The notes beneath the pieces were generated by a model. The model searched no databases and was not told the origin of the DNA. It saw only the letters and a program-made list of their open reading frames with translations. Positions 8,209 through 16,880 of a stretch of 64,000 nucleotides of DNA are shown here, piece by piece. Made by a program: the position numbers and the translations under genes. Position 1 is the first letter of the stretch. Every line of letters starts with the position of its first letter. Where the stretch lies: NCBI GenBank assembly GCA_947494695.1, contig CANLWB010000012.1, positions 1 to 64,000 on the forward strand, given 5' to 3'. Source of the DNA: an uncultured Flavobacteriaceae bacterium. GTDB lineage: Bacteria > Bacteroidota > Bacteroidia > Flavobacteriales > Flavobacteriaceae.

Positions 8209-10488
8209 ATGATTGTAAATACATTCAATAAAGGAAAAAGAGAAAGTAAAACAGTTGAATTAACTTGTGATTTAAGCATTACAGGAGGAGGAACTGCAGG
8301 AGTGTGTGCTGCCATTACAGCAGCCAGAAAAGGCATTAAAGTTGTATTAATTCAAGATAGACCTGTGTTGGGAGGTAATGCTTCTTCAGAGGTTAGGCTG
8401 TGGATTTTAGGAGCTACATCTCATATGGGTAATAATAACCGCTGGTCTCGCGAAGGCGGTGTTATAGATGAGATTTTGGTAGAGAACCTCTACCGAAACA
8501 GAGAAGGAAATGCCGTTATTTTTGATACGATTTTACTTGAAAAAGTGTTGAATGAAGAACATATTACACTGCTTTTAAATACGAGTGTTTACGACGTTAC
8601 AAAGTCTAATGACACTAAAATAGAATCTTTAAAGGCTTTTAACTCTCAAAATTCAACAGAGTATATCGTGGAGGCCCCCTTGTTTTGTGATGCGTCAGGA
8701 GATGGTATTGTAGCGTTTAAAGCTGGAGCTTCGTTTAGAATGGGAGCAGAATCCAAAGAAGAATTTGGAGAGTTGTTTGCACCAGACAAATCTTATGGTG
8801 AATTATTGGGGCACTCTATGTATTTCTATAGTAAAAACACAGACAAGCCAGTTAAATTTAAAGCACCAGAGTTTGCTTTAAAGGATATTAAGCAGATACC
8901 GCGATATAAGGGGATAGGAAAAGATGATAGAGGATGTCGATTCTGGTGGTTTGAATATGGCGGGCGCCATGATACCATTCACGATACAGAGCATATAAAA
9001 TATGAACTTTGGAAAGTGATCTACGGCGTTTGGGATTATATTAAAAATTCTGGTGAATTTGATGATGTAGATAACATGACTTTGGAGTGGGTAGGAACCA
9101 TTCCGGGGAAAAGGGAAAGTCGCCGATTTGAAGGACTTTATATGATGAAACAACAGGATGTAGTTAATCAACAAGAATTTGACGATGCCATAGCTCATGG
9201 TGGTTGGGCTATCGATTTACATCCAGCCGATGGTGTTTACAGTAAATTATCGGCTTGTACACAATGGCATTCAAAGGGGGTGTATCAAATTCCATATCGT
9301 TCGTTTGTAAGTAAAGACATAGATAACCTGTTTTTAGCAGGTAGAATTATAAGTGCAACTCATGTGGCTTTCGGGTCTACTCGCGTTATGGCTACAACGG
9401 GGTTATGTGGGCAAGCGGTTGGTATGGCCGGAGCTTTATGTATCGAAAAAGGGATGAACCCCGCAGATATTTTGAAAAATGGAAATATAGGAACGCTTCA
9501 AAATGAGTTAAATGTTGTGGGGCAGAGTATTCCTAATATTCCAATAAACTCAAAATCAAACCTCATTAGTGAAGCAACTGTTGAAGCATCTTCAGAATTA
9601 GAGATTTCTGAAATTCCATTTGATGGTACATGGTTTTTATTGAATATTTCTGCAGCACAATTATTACCATTTAAGGCAAATCAGAGCTATCAATTTAAAG
9701 TATTGGTGAAAGCAGAGGAACCAACACAATTGACCGTTCAGTTGCGTACTTCAAAAAAAACAAAAAATTACACACCTGAAGTGATATTAGAAAAACAGGT
9801 CTTCAATCTAAAACAAGGGGAGCAGTATATAACTGTTGAGTTCATCCATACTGTACAAAAGGATCAATATGCTTTTATTACATTTTTATCGAATGATAGG
9901 GTAAGCTTAAAAACAAGCAACAATCGATATACAGGAGTACTTTCTGTATTTAATGGGGTGAATAAAGCAGTGTCTAATAATGGAAAACAAGTACCCCCAG
10001 CAGATATTGGAGTAGATGAGTTTGAGTTTTGGACACCACATCGCAGGCCGGAAGGAAAAAATATAGCCATGAAAATCTATCCAGCCATCCAATCTTTTGA
10101 AAGTCGTAATATAGGAAATGGTTATGTACGCCCTTGGGGAGGAACGAATGCCTGGGTAGCCAATTTAAGTGATGAAACTCCAACATTAAAAATTGGATGG
10201 GATGAAGCAAAAACAATTTCAGAAATCAAGCTGTTTTTAGATCCTGATTATGATCACCCTATGGAATCAACTCTTATGGGACATCCCGAAGAAGTCGTAC
10301 CGTTCTGTGTTCGTAATTATGTGATCAAAGATTTAGAGGACCAAGTGCTTTATCAAGTTGAAGATAATTACCAAACCATAAATGTTTTTAAACCTAAATC
10401 ACCTTTGAAGTTAAAAGGGTTTACAATTGAAGCAGAGCATCCATCAAAAGATGTTCCTGCAGCCATTTTTGAGATTTTATGTCAGTAA
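8209..10488 (+). CDS. FAD-dependent oxidoreductase (FAD_oxidored family)
   Basis: The 759-residue protein has a Rossmann dinucleotide motif close to the N-terminus (ITGGGTAGVCAA, residues about 24-35), then the family's RPVLGGNASSE block. It matches the FAD_oxidored group often found in Bacteroidota carbohydrate loci, where it is thought to oxidise sugars or sugar acids. The second half (about 430-759) has beta-rich modules with jelly-roll character. No signal peptide is visible, so it is probably cytoplasmic. It overlaps the next small reading frame by 10 bp. The true substrate is unknown; the neighbours suggest a galactan-derived sugar. Confidence 0.85.
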   Translation: MIVNTFNKGKRESKTVELTCDLSITGGGTAGVCAAITAARKGIKVVLIQDRPVLGGNASSEVRLWILGATSHMGNNNRWSREGGVIDEILVENLYRNREGNAVIFDTILLEKVLNEEHITLLLNTSVYDVTKSNDTKIESLKAFNSQNSTEYIVEAPLFCDASGDGIVAFKAGASFRMGAESKEEFGELFAPDKSYGELLGHSMYFYSKNTDKPVKFKAPEFALKDIKQIPRYKGIGKDDRGCRFWWFEYGGRHDTIHDTEHIKYELWKVIYGVWDYIKNSGEFDDVDNMTLEWVGTIPGKRESRRFEGLYMMKQQDVVNQQEFDDAIAHGGWAIDLHPADGVYSKLSACTQWHSKGVYQIPYRSFVSKDIDNLFLAGRIISATHVAFGSTRVMATTGLCGQAVGMAGALCIEKGMNPADILKNGNIGTLQNELNVVGQSIPNIPINSKSNLISEATVEASSELEISEIPFDGTWFLLNISAAQLLPFKANQSYQFKVLVKAEEPTQLTVQLRTSKKTKNYTPEVILEKQVFNLKQGEQYITVEFIHTVQKDQYAFITFLSNDRVSLKTSNNRYTGVLSVFNGVNKAVSNNGKQVPPADIGVDEFEFWTPHRRPEGKNIAMKIYPAIQSFESRNIGNGYVRPWGGTNAWVANLSDETPTLKIGWDEAKTISEIKLFLDPDYDHPMESTLMGHPEEVVPFCVRNYVIKDLEDQVLYQVEDNYQTINVFKPKSPLKLKGFTIEAEHPSKDVPAAIFEILCQ

Positions 10489-10673
10489 GTATGCCTTATC
10501 ACATAAAAAACAGTTTTTTATTTCTGATTGCATTGTCGCTTGGGGCCTGTAGTTCTAGGGAAGAGACCTCTGGTAATGCTGTGCTTTCACTAAATGGACA
10601 TTGGAAATTTCATACCATTTATGATGAAGGTTCAAATTACATGAAGGTAAAAGCAACTAAAACAAAATCATAA
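10479..10673 (+). pseudogene. Short lipoprotein, probable N-terminal remnant of a larger secreted protein
   Basis: The 64-residue frame starts with a lipoprotein signal ending LSLGAC (Cys near residue 24) and then reads LSLNGHWKFHTIYDEGSNYM, like the start of a sugar-binding or golvesin-like beta domain that normally continues for hundreds of residues. Here it stops after 64. Start could also be the ATG at 10491. It is packed between the oxidoreductase (10-bp overlap) and the GH43-like gene (no gap), so it may still be translated, but I judge it a remnant left by an internal deletion. Confidence 0.55.
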
Positions 10674-11807
10674 ATGAAGTATACCCTTTCATTAATAATT
10701 GGAGTAATCACCTTATTAATTGCATGTTCAGGCAAAAAGGACAAAAAAGAGGCGTTGAACAATGTGAAAGAAGAAGTTATAGATTATCAAATTGAATTGG
10801 GCAAAGTATCCCCTAAATCGGTATTTGTAAATGACAGTATGAGTATTTGGGGTGGATCGTTGGTGAAAGGTGCAGATGGTTTGTACCACATGTTTTATTC
10901 CGTTTGGCCAAAAAAATTGGGTTGGGAATGGGTTAACTATTCCATGATTTCACACGCTGTTTCAGATTCACCATTTGGACCTTTTGAACATAAAAATGAT
11001 GTTTTACCAGATCGAGGATCCGAATTTTGGGATGGTTCCACAACGCATAACCCAACAATACACAAATTTAACGGCAAATATTACCTGTATTATATGGGGA
11101 ATTTTGGAGATAAGAAAATTATGAGTACCCCTAGAAAAGCAGAAATAAACTGGGTGCATAGAAATAACCAGCGTATTGGGGTAGCCGTGGCAGATAACCC
11201 CAACGGAGCATGGAAACGTTTTGATAAACCTGTTTTAGACATTACCGAAAATGATGTGTTAGCTCATGATGCATTAATGACATCAAATCCATCTGTATGC
11301 CAAATGGCCGATGGTAAAATATTAATGGTTTATAAAGCCGTTGGAAAAAAGTTTAAACTACCCGCCGGTGGTCCCGTTGTGCATATGGTAGCCATAGCAG
11401 ATTCGCCAACAGGCCCATTTAAAAAATACCCAGACCCTATTTTTACTTTTAAAGGTGAACGCTTTCCTGCTGAAGATCCTTATATATGGTACCAAGATGG
11501 AAAATACCGGGCTATTGTTAAGCGTATGAATCATGAAGGAAAAAGTAATGCGTTTTCATTGGTACATTATGATTCTGAAGATGGAATACATTGGAAACAG
11601 AGTGAATATTTTGAAATATCTGACAGAACAGTAATGTTTACAGATGGTAGAAAAATTAAATTTGACCACCTGGAACGTCCGCAAGTATTTATTGAGGATG
11701 GTGAACCAGTAGCGCTTTTGTGTGCAGCAGATTCTATTGATATGAATAATATTCGTCATTCATTTAATATCCAAATACCATTAAAAATAACAAAACATCA
11801 AAAATAA
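10674..11807 (+). CDS. GH43/GH117-like five-bladed beta-propeller lipoprotein
   Basis: The 377-residue protein has a lipobox (LLIACSG, Cys18), so it is probably anchored in the outer membrane or periplasm. The body shows repeated blade motifs of five-bladed propeller glycosidases, such as GLYHMFYSVW, GKYYLYYMGN, ADGKILMVYKA and DGKYRAIVKR, together with acidic residues in NPTIH, SNPSV and EDPYIWY contexts. It belongs to the GH43-like superfamily, without clear assignment to one CAZy family. It lies in line between the oxidoreductase and a GH2 gene and is likely an exo-glycosidase acting on the same algal oligosaccharide. Confidence 0.75.
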   Translation: MKYTLSLIIGVITLLIACSGKKDKKEALNNVKEEVIDYQIELGKVSPKSVFVNDSMSIWGGSLVKGADGLYHMFYSVWPKKLGWEWVNYSMISHAVSDSPFGPFEHKNDVLPDRGSEFWDGSTTHNPTIHKFNGKYYLYYMGNFGDKKIMSTPRKAEINWVHRNNQRIGVAVADNPNGAWKRFDKPVLDITENDVLAHDALMTSNPSVCQMADGKILMVYKAVGKKFKLPAGGPVVHMVAIADSPTGPFKKYPDPIFTFKGERFPAEDPYIWYQDGKYRAIVKRMNHEGKSNAFSLVHYDSEDGIHWKQSEYFEISDRTVMFTDGRKIKFDHLERPQVFIEDGEPVALLCAADSIDMNNIRHSFNIQIPLKITKHQK

Positions 11808-11812
11808 AGGAC

Positions 11813-13564
11813 ATGAAGAATACATTATACTTATTTGTATTTCTAATAACATGTTATGCATGTAATAAAGATATACCGAAAGAAGAATTAGTTCCAATTT
11901 CACTTAATGGTACTTGGCAATTCTTAGCTTCTAATGACATAGATGAAGAAGCACTTTTTTTAGAGTCATTTAATCAATGGGACACTATTAAGGTACCAGG
12001 GAATTGGGATACACGCGAGCGTTATTCAGAATATGTAGGGAAAGGGTATTATCAAAAAGAATTTAATTTACCTCAAAACTGGAATGGAAAACAAGTTAGA
12101 TTAAAATTTGATGCCGTATATGAAACTTCAAAAGTATGGCTTAACGGACAAGAATTAGGAGTGCATGTTGGTGGATACACCCCTTTTGAATTTAATATTA
12201 CTGATAAAGTTGTTTTTGATAAACCCAATTCTGTCGTAATTGTTGCAAACAACACCTATAAACGTGGAGCTTGGTGGGCATGGGGAGGTATTAGTAGAGA
12301 TGTGACTTTGATGGCTAATGATGATGTAAGATTAGTTTATCAACATATTACTTCGGTTCCAGATTTTGAAAAACAAACCGTAGATTTTACAATTAAGTAT
12401 AAAGTTGAAAATAATGGAAGTACATCTGCTTCAGCTAACATATATTCTGAGATTGAAGGGATTCATAAAGATTCTGTGTCTTTAACAGTTGAAAAAGTAT
12501 CAACGGCGGTCTCATATTTAAAATTTAAAAAACCACTTTCAGATGTCAAGCTTTGGCACTTTAACTCTCCTAATCTTTATGAACTGAATAGTACAATTTC
12601 TATTAATACTAATGAAGTTGATACAGCTTCAGATAAATTTGGGATAAGAAAATTTGAAGTTAAAGGCGAGCAATTCTTTCTAAATAATGAGGCCGTAAGA
12701 ATGCATGGTATTAATCGTGTTCATGACCACCCAGAGTATGGTAATACAGAGCCTGATGATTTAGTTTTAAGAGATATGTTAGATATTAAATCTTTAGGAT
12801 GCAATTTTTCACGTTTAATGCATGCACCACTCTCTGAAAACTTAATAAAAGTGTGTGATAGTATTGGCTTTTTATTAGTAGAAGAAATTCCAGTTTGGGG
12901 AGATGATGACCCGCAAACGTTTCCTGATAACCCTCTAACTAAAAAGTGGATGAAAGAAATGATAGAACGTGATCATAATCACCCATCTGTGGTTGCTTGG
13001 AGTGTCGGTAATGAGTTACGAGAGAATGATTCAATTACAGCAACTTGGCCAGAAAAAAAGATGACCAAGAATCAATACGATTACGTAAAATCCATGTTAG
13101 ATTATGTTGAGAAATTGGACCCTTCAAGATTAAAAACATACGTAACTATTACCACATATAGAAAAGGTGAAATAGGAAGCGAACCCTATGAAAAAGTAGA
13201 TTTTATATCAATGAATTCTTATGGAAGTGCAGTGGAGCTCGCTAAAAAAACTCATGATAAATTTCCAGGAAAACCAATTTTTATCTCCGAAATTGGTATT
13301 GGGCAAATTGGACCAGCGCCTGAAGGAAAACTAACTGATGAGCTTGTAGGGTATTTAAAAGAACTTAAAGATTTACCATATGTAACAGGCGTATCGCTTT
13401 GGAGTTATAACGATTACAGAAGTAATTATCGTGGTACACCAGAATCTGGATTTAGAGAATGGGGTATTGTTGATGAAAAAAGAAATAAAAAAGAAGCCTA
13501 TAAACAACTTAAAGAAATATATTATTATTGGAGTACTAAGGAGCTACTTGAAAACAAGAAATAA
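11813..13564 (+). CDS. GH2 family glycoside hydrolase lipoprotein (beta-galactosidase-like)
   Basis: The 583-residue protein has a lipoprotein signal (CYACNKD, Cys17), a jelly-roll sugar-binding domain (SLNGTWQF to about residue 160), an immunoglobulin-like middle domain and a TIM barrel. The catalytic acid/base is seen in VGNELREN (Glu401) and the nucleophile in ISEIGIGQ (Glu493). GH2 includes beta-galactosidases, beta-glucuronidases and mannosidases; with GH117-like and GH43-like neighbours a beta-galactosidase of agar or porphyran oligosaccharides is the best guess. It is shorter than LacZ and lacks the C-terminal domains. Confidence 0.88.
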   Translation: MKNTLYLFVFLITCYACNKDIPKEELVPISLNGTWQFLASNDIDEEALFLESFNQWDTIKVPGNWDTRERYSEYVGKGYYQKEFNLPQNWNGKQVRLKFDAVYETSKVWLNGQELGVHVGGYTPFEFNITDKVVFDKPNSVVIVANNTYKRGAWWAWGGISRDVTLMANDDVRLVYQHITSVPDFEKQTVDFTIKYKVENNGSTSASANIYSEIEGIHKDSVSLTVEKVSTAVSYLKFKKPLSDVKLWHFNSPNLYELNSTISINTNEVDTASDKFGIRKFEVKGEQFFLNNEAVRMHGINRVHDHPEYGNTEPDDLVLRDMLDIKSLGCNFSRLMHAPLSENLIKVCDSIGFLLVEEIPVWGDDDPQTFPDNPLTKKWMKEMIERDHNHPSVVAWSVGNELRENDSITATWPEKKMTKNQYDYVKSMLDYVEKLDPSRLKTYVTITTYRKGEIGSEPYEKVDFISMNSYGSAVELAKKTHDKFPGKPIFISEIGIGQIGPAPEGKLTDELVGYLKELKDLPYVTGVSLWSYNDYRSNYRGTPESGFREWGIVDEKRNKKEAYKQLKEIYYYWSTKELLENKK

Positions 13565-13599
13565 AGTGAAATTGAAAATAATCTAAAAAAAGTAAGCAT

Positions 13600-14910
13600 A
13601 TGAGTTTAATAAAACAAATGTTAGGAACAAGCTTTTTATTCCTATTATGTGTCACATTGGTTTCTTGTGAACAGACTAAACAAAATAAAGGAGAAGTTGT
13701 GCAGGAAACAAAAGAAAATAAAGAAGGTGTATTTCCTTTTAAGATGCCAACAGAAAAACCTAATATACCTTTAAGTACGGCTTCAGAGCGTATGTTCGAT
13801 TACCCGACTCCAAGAGTTCAGGATAATGAACTTTTTTCACAATTTAAATATACACGTTTAAAAGGCTTTGATTATAGTAATGGAGACGGAACAGTATCTC
13901 GTAGAGACCCATCAAGACCTATACTTGTTAACGGAAAATATTACGTTTGGTATACAAAGCGCCATACCAAAGTGCCGCCAATAGGTTGGAATAGGGCTGC
14001 CGAAGCGACAGATGAAATACCTTCAACAGATTGGGATCTATGTGATATTTGGTACGCTACTAGCGAAGACGGTATGACATGGGAAGAGCAAGGTGTGGCT
14101 GTATCAAGGCCAGAAAAACCAAAATCGGGATGGCGCTCTGTAGCTACACCAGACATTTTAGTTTGGAAAGGTAAATATTATTTGTACTATCAAGCCTTTA
14201 ATGAACCTAGTGGTTTACGAGGAGATTTATGTCCTGTATCTATTTCGTATGCAGACTCTCCTGATGGGCCTTGGACTCATGGTGGTGATCAAGTCATTCC
14301 CTTTGGAAAAGAAAATGAATGGGATAGAAACGCAACGCATGATCCACACCCAATAGTTCACAACGGAAAAATATATGTGTATTACAAAGCCGCTTATAAT
14401 AAATGGCCAGATAACAGATCTAATTATGCCGTTGGTCATGGTTTAGTTATAGCAGAAGACCCTTTAGGTCCGTATACAAAACATCCATTAAATCCTATCA
14501 TGCAATCAGGTCATGAAACAACCTATTGGCCGTATAAAGGAGGTATTGCAACTTTAGCTATAAAAGATGGAAATGAACGTGAGACCATACAATATTCAGA
14601 AGACGGTGTAAATTTTAAAATAGCGTCATGCGTTTCGTTGACTCCAACTGCGGCAGCACCATTTGTTGCAGATGCATTTACAGACACCAAAAACGGTAGA
14701 GGATTTACATGGGGACTATCTCATTTTATTAATGCAGGAACTGCCAACAAAGGCTATTCCATCATTGCAAGATTTGACTGCGACCTGAGTTTAGATTACG
14801 ATGAACCTGCATTTAAAAACACTGGAGTATGGCATAAACCAGACGTATATTTTGCTCAGGGTATGGGGAGTATTAATAAACATCCAGAGGGTAGGGGGGC
14901 TAAAAAGTAA
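13600..14910 (+). CDS. GH117-like family glycosidase lipoprotein
   Basis: The 436-residue protein has a lipobox (LVSCEQ, Cys23) and five-bladed propeller motifs that closely resemble GH117 alpha-1,3-(3,6-anhydro)-L-galactosidases: FSQFKYTRLKGFDYSNGDG, RRDPSRPI (Asp103), GKYYVWYTKR, WRSVATPDILVWKGKYYLYY, THDPHP (Asp248) and SGHETT (His305, Glu306). Members of this family release 3,6-anhydro-galactose from neoagaro-oligosaccharides; some paralogs act on other galactans, so the precise linkage is unproven. Last gene of the glycosidase operon, 35 bp after the GH2 gene. Confidence 0.85.
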   Translation: MSLIKQMLGTSFLFLLCVTLVSCEQTKQNKGEVVQETKENKEGVFPFKMPTEKPNIPLSTASERMFDYPTPRVQDNELFSQFKYTRLKGFDYSNGDGTVSRRDPSRPILVNGKYYVWYTKRHTKVPPIGWNRAAEATDEIPSTDWDLCDIWYATSEDGMTWEEQGVAVSRPEKPKSGWRSVATPDILVWKGKYYLYYQAFNEPSGLRGDLCPVSISYADSPDGPWTHGGDQVIPFGKENEWDRNATHDPHPIVHNGKIYVYYKAAYNKWPDNRSNYAVGHGLVIAEDPLGPYTKHPLNPIMQSGHETTYWPYKGGIATLAIKDGNERETIQYSEDGVNFKIASCVSLTPTAAAPFVADAFTDTKNGRGFTWGLSHFINAGTANKGYSIIARFDCDLSLDYDEPAFKNTGVWHKPDVYFAQGMGSINKHPEGRGAKK

Positions 14911-15014
14911 TGGCCTTGGTCCTTGAATAATAAGAAATTCAAACTAAAAAATGATAATAAGTGAAGCATGAAACTTATTAATAGCATGAAGCTGAATTCT
15001 AGGTTAAAAAGCAA

Positions 15015-15450
15015 CTAATTCGGTGACGAATAAATTATCCCAGTTATTTTCCCAGGATTGTACAGCAGATAAGTATTTGTCTTCCCAATTTTGCTTAAAT
15101 ACTTCGAGGGCTTCCAATGTCAGGTGTTCATTATCCGCTTGATAGATACCCTTAATATCGGCCATTATTGCCTTTCGGTTTTTATAGTTCACACATTTGA
15201 GAGAGTTTCTAATTTGATGTAGGACACATAGTTGTTAGAACATAAAAAGAAGATGTTCTTTACCCCACGTGTGCGCAGGTCATCTAAAATAGACATCCAA
15301 GCAGATGCTTTTTCAGATTCAACAATATTCATACTTAAAATGTCTTATTGCCCTTCCGTATTGATCCCTAAGACAATCATACAGGCTTTAGAGATGACCT
15401 TACCTTCGTGGCGTATTTTATAATGAATGGCATCAATCCAGATTATGACC
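15015..15450 (-). pseudogene. Degenerate IS256-family transposase fragment
   Basis: Translated on the minus strand, 15034-15450 matches the middle of the intact transposase at 38605-39798 (RKAIMADIK, LEALEVFKQNW, KYLSAVQSWENNWDNL). It lacks both ends and has an internal deletion of about 80 bp near 15235, where the copy jumps from the FLC-S region directly to the VLHQIRN region. Stops and frameshifts break the frame. Left of 15034 the match ends sharply. It lies just outside the left end of the proposed island. Confidence 0.85.
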
Positions 15451-15461
15451 ACCCAAAAAAC

Positions 15462-15497
15462 AAAAGCCTTGCTAATCTTACGATTGCAAGGCTTTTT
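15462..15497. terminator. Rho-independent terminator, probable old tRNA-Ser terminator
   Basis: The inverted repeat AAAGCCTTGC ... GCAAGGCTTTTT encloses a short loop and ends in a T run. On the minus strand it directly follows a 13-bp piece of a tRNA 3' end (15498-15510). This order, tRNA end then terminator, is what would be expected if it had once terminated the intact tRNA-Ser gene before island insertion. Confidence 0.75.
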
Positions 15498-15510
15498 GCG
15501 GAGAAAGAGG
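15498..15510 (-). other. Candidate att site: copy of the tRNA-Ser 3' end
   Basis: GCGGAGAAAGAGG is identical to the 3' end of tRNA-Ser(UGA) plus two bases (41462-41474), in the same orientation. No tRNA body follows. A sequence starting GTGAC at 15572 with CCCTTTTTA, and TTTTGCTATCATTTG at 15631-15645, resembles the sequence next to the tRNA at 41341-41389 (TTTTGCTATTATTTG). The two sites would be the left and right ends of an integrated element of about 26 kb. Confidence 0.6.
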
Positions 15511-15763
15511 AACTATCTACAAAGTTAATTTTATTAGGTTTTATAGGCTCTAAAAGAGGTATGAAAATCTAGTGACACCGATATAGTCCCTTTTTAACTA
15601 TAATTTAACATTTTTATTGAATTTGGACTATTTTGCTATCATTTGTAATTGCATATATCCCTTTATTCGTCCCATTTTTAATCAAATTCGACACTTTTTT
15701 TAGAAAAATTTATATTAGAAATTAATCTTTGGCTCAAACAAGTCTGAGTAAAAAATATAAATT

Positions 15764-16144
15764 ATGGAATGTACTACAATTGAATTGACAAATGCAGAAA
15801 AGTACTTTTTAAGATTGTCAGTTCTCAATTTAGATAATCAATATATTACAGATTTTCTGTCGCTTAGAAAGAAAGATTTAAGTCAAATAAAAAAGACCTT
15901 AAAAATAAAGTTCAATACTAAAGATTGGGTCACTTTAATACAGAAAGCCTTTGAACTTGGAATTTTGAAAGAACAAGATTATGTTGATTCAACTGTAAAA
16001 AAAATAGCCTTAGAGTATGCGTCAAAAATCATTAATGATTTTAAAGATGTACCCTACGACTATAAACTTCCTCAGAGTACATTACTTGATTTTGATTATA
16101 CAGTTACGAATACATTAAAACAAATGAAAATTGCTTTAAAATGA
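15764..16144 (+). CDS. Small LuxR/GerE-type HTH-like protein 1
   Basis: The first half of this 126-residue protein (LTNAEKYFLRLSVLNLDN to about residue 65) follows the pattern of a GerE/LuxR DNA-binding domain: LT-x-E-K start, hydrophobic spacing, a recognition-like helix, and a closing helix with AFELGIL. The second half is a helical extension. Its stop overlaps the ATG of the next gene (ATGA), and both proteins share this architecture, so they are a tandem paralog pair that may act as a heteromer. No sensor domain is present. DNA-binding is inferred. Confidence 0.65.
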   Translation: MECTTIELTNAEKYFLRLSVLNLDNQYITDFLSLRKKDLSQIKKTLKIKFNTKDWVTLIQKAFELGILKEQDYVDSTVKKIALEYASKIINDFKDVPYDYKLPQSTLLDFDYTVTNTLKQMKIALK

Positions 16145-16542
16145 TACAGTCTCAAATGCTAAAATTATTTAATGATAAAGAATTAACCTATCTGAGTCTA
16201 TCATATCAAGGAGTAAAAAAGAAGGATATTGCTAAAAAATTAAGCTTTAATAATATGAGAGCTCATGCTGATATGGAACGATTTATTTTTGATAAACTTT
16301 CAGTTAATAATTGGCATAATGCCTTCAGAAGAGCTTTTCATTTACAATTGCTTAATAGAGAAGATTTTTTATCGGTAGATATACAAAAAGAAGCTTCAAC
16401 AATTTCAACAAAAATTATGGAAATTTTGCACTCTGGAGCAATTAGTGATAAAGAAAAAGAACTTGCAATTTATTTAGCCTTATTATCCTTTCAAATTAAG
16501 ATTGAACATAGTTATTTGTTTAAAGAAAAAGAGAAACAATAG
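16141..16542 (+). CDS. Small LuxR/GerE-type HTH-like protein 2
   Basis: The 133-residue protein mirrors its upstream neighbour: FNDKELTYLSLSYQGVKKKD, KDIAKKLSF and a closing helix AFRRAFHLQLL form a GerE-like domain, followed by a helical tail. The start overlaps the previous stop by 4 bp, so translation is coupled. A strong hairpin terminator follows at 16569-16606. The pair stands at the left end of the proposed island and may regulate island genes; no target is visible. Confidence 0.65.
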   Translation: MIQSQMLKLFNDKELTYLSLSYQGVKKKDIAKKLSFNNMRAHADMERFIFDKLSVNNWHNAFRRAFHLQLLNREDFLSVDIQKEASTISTKIMEILHSGAISDKEKELAIYLALLSFQIKIEHSYLFKEKEKQ

Positions 16543-16568
16543 TTAATTAGTTAGTTTGGATTATGAAA

Positions 16569-16606
16569 AAAGCAGGGTTGAATTTTAAATAATTTAGCCC
16601 TGCTTT
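16569..16606. terminator. Terminator after the HTH pair
   Basis: AAAGCAGGG and CCCTGCTTT form a stem around an AT-rich loop, just after the stop of the second HTH gene. It separates this operon from the terpene operon promoter. Confidence 0.8.
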
Positions 16607-16720
16607 CATTTATAACAGAAATTAAATAAGGTTTGCTTTCTATTTCATAAAATTTATTTATTGAGAATCTAACTTTTATTTAGAATCATATGTTTAAACT
16701 TCAACAATGTTGTAAAATAG

Positions 16721-16777
16721 TCCATGTTTAATGGAAAAATATCCATGTATTACAATACATCTAAAAAGATAGTTTTG
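16721..16777 (+). promoter_or_regulatory. Terpene operon promoter with AraC-type direct repeats
   Basis: TCCATGT occurs at 16721 and again at 16742, a spacing of 21 bp. A -7 box of the Bacteroidota type, TAGTTTTG, lies at 16770-16777, 28 bp after the start of the second repeat. The same layout is found before the ABM gene and the LytTR gene. The expected transcript starts about 97 bp before the prenyl synthase ATG. Direct repeats at 21 bp are typical binding sites of AraC-family activators; such a protein is encoded at 19532-20410. Confidence 0.75.
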
Positions 16778-16880
16778 TACGTAAATAATTTACACAATAC
16801 AAAGATTGTTAGTCAAATAGGATAAATTAAAATGCTATGTACCGAAAATCTTTATAAACAAATCTAAAACTTAACCTAAG

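Noticed and set aside
6538-14910. SusC/SusD-type uptake pair in the glycosidase locus
   Set aside because: No TonB-dependent receptor or SusD-like lipoprotein is encoded; the only transporter is the symporter.
15498-15510. A tRNA gene at this position
   Set aside because: Only 13 bases of a tRNA 3' end exist; no arms follow, so it is a fragment and not a gene.
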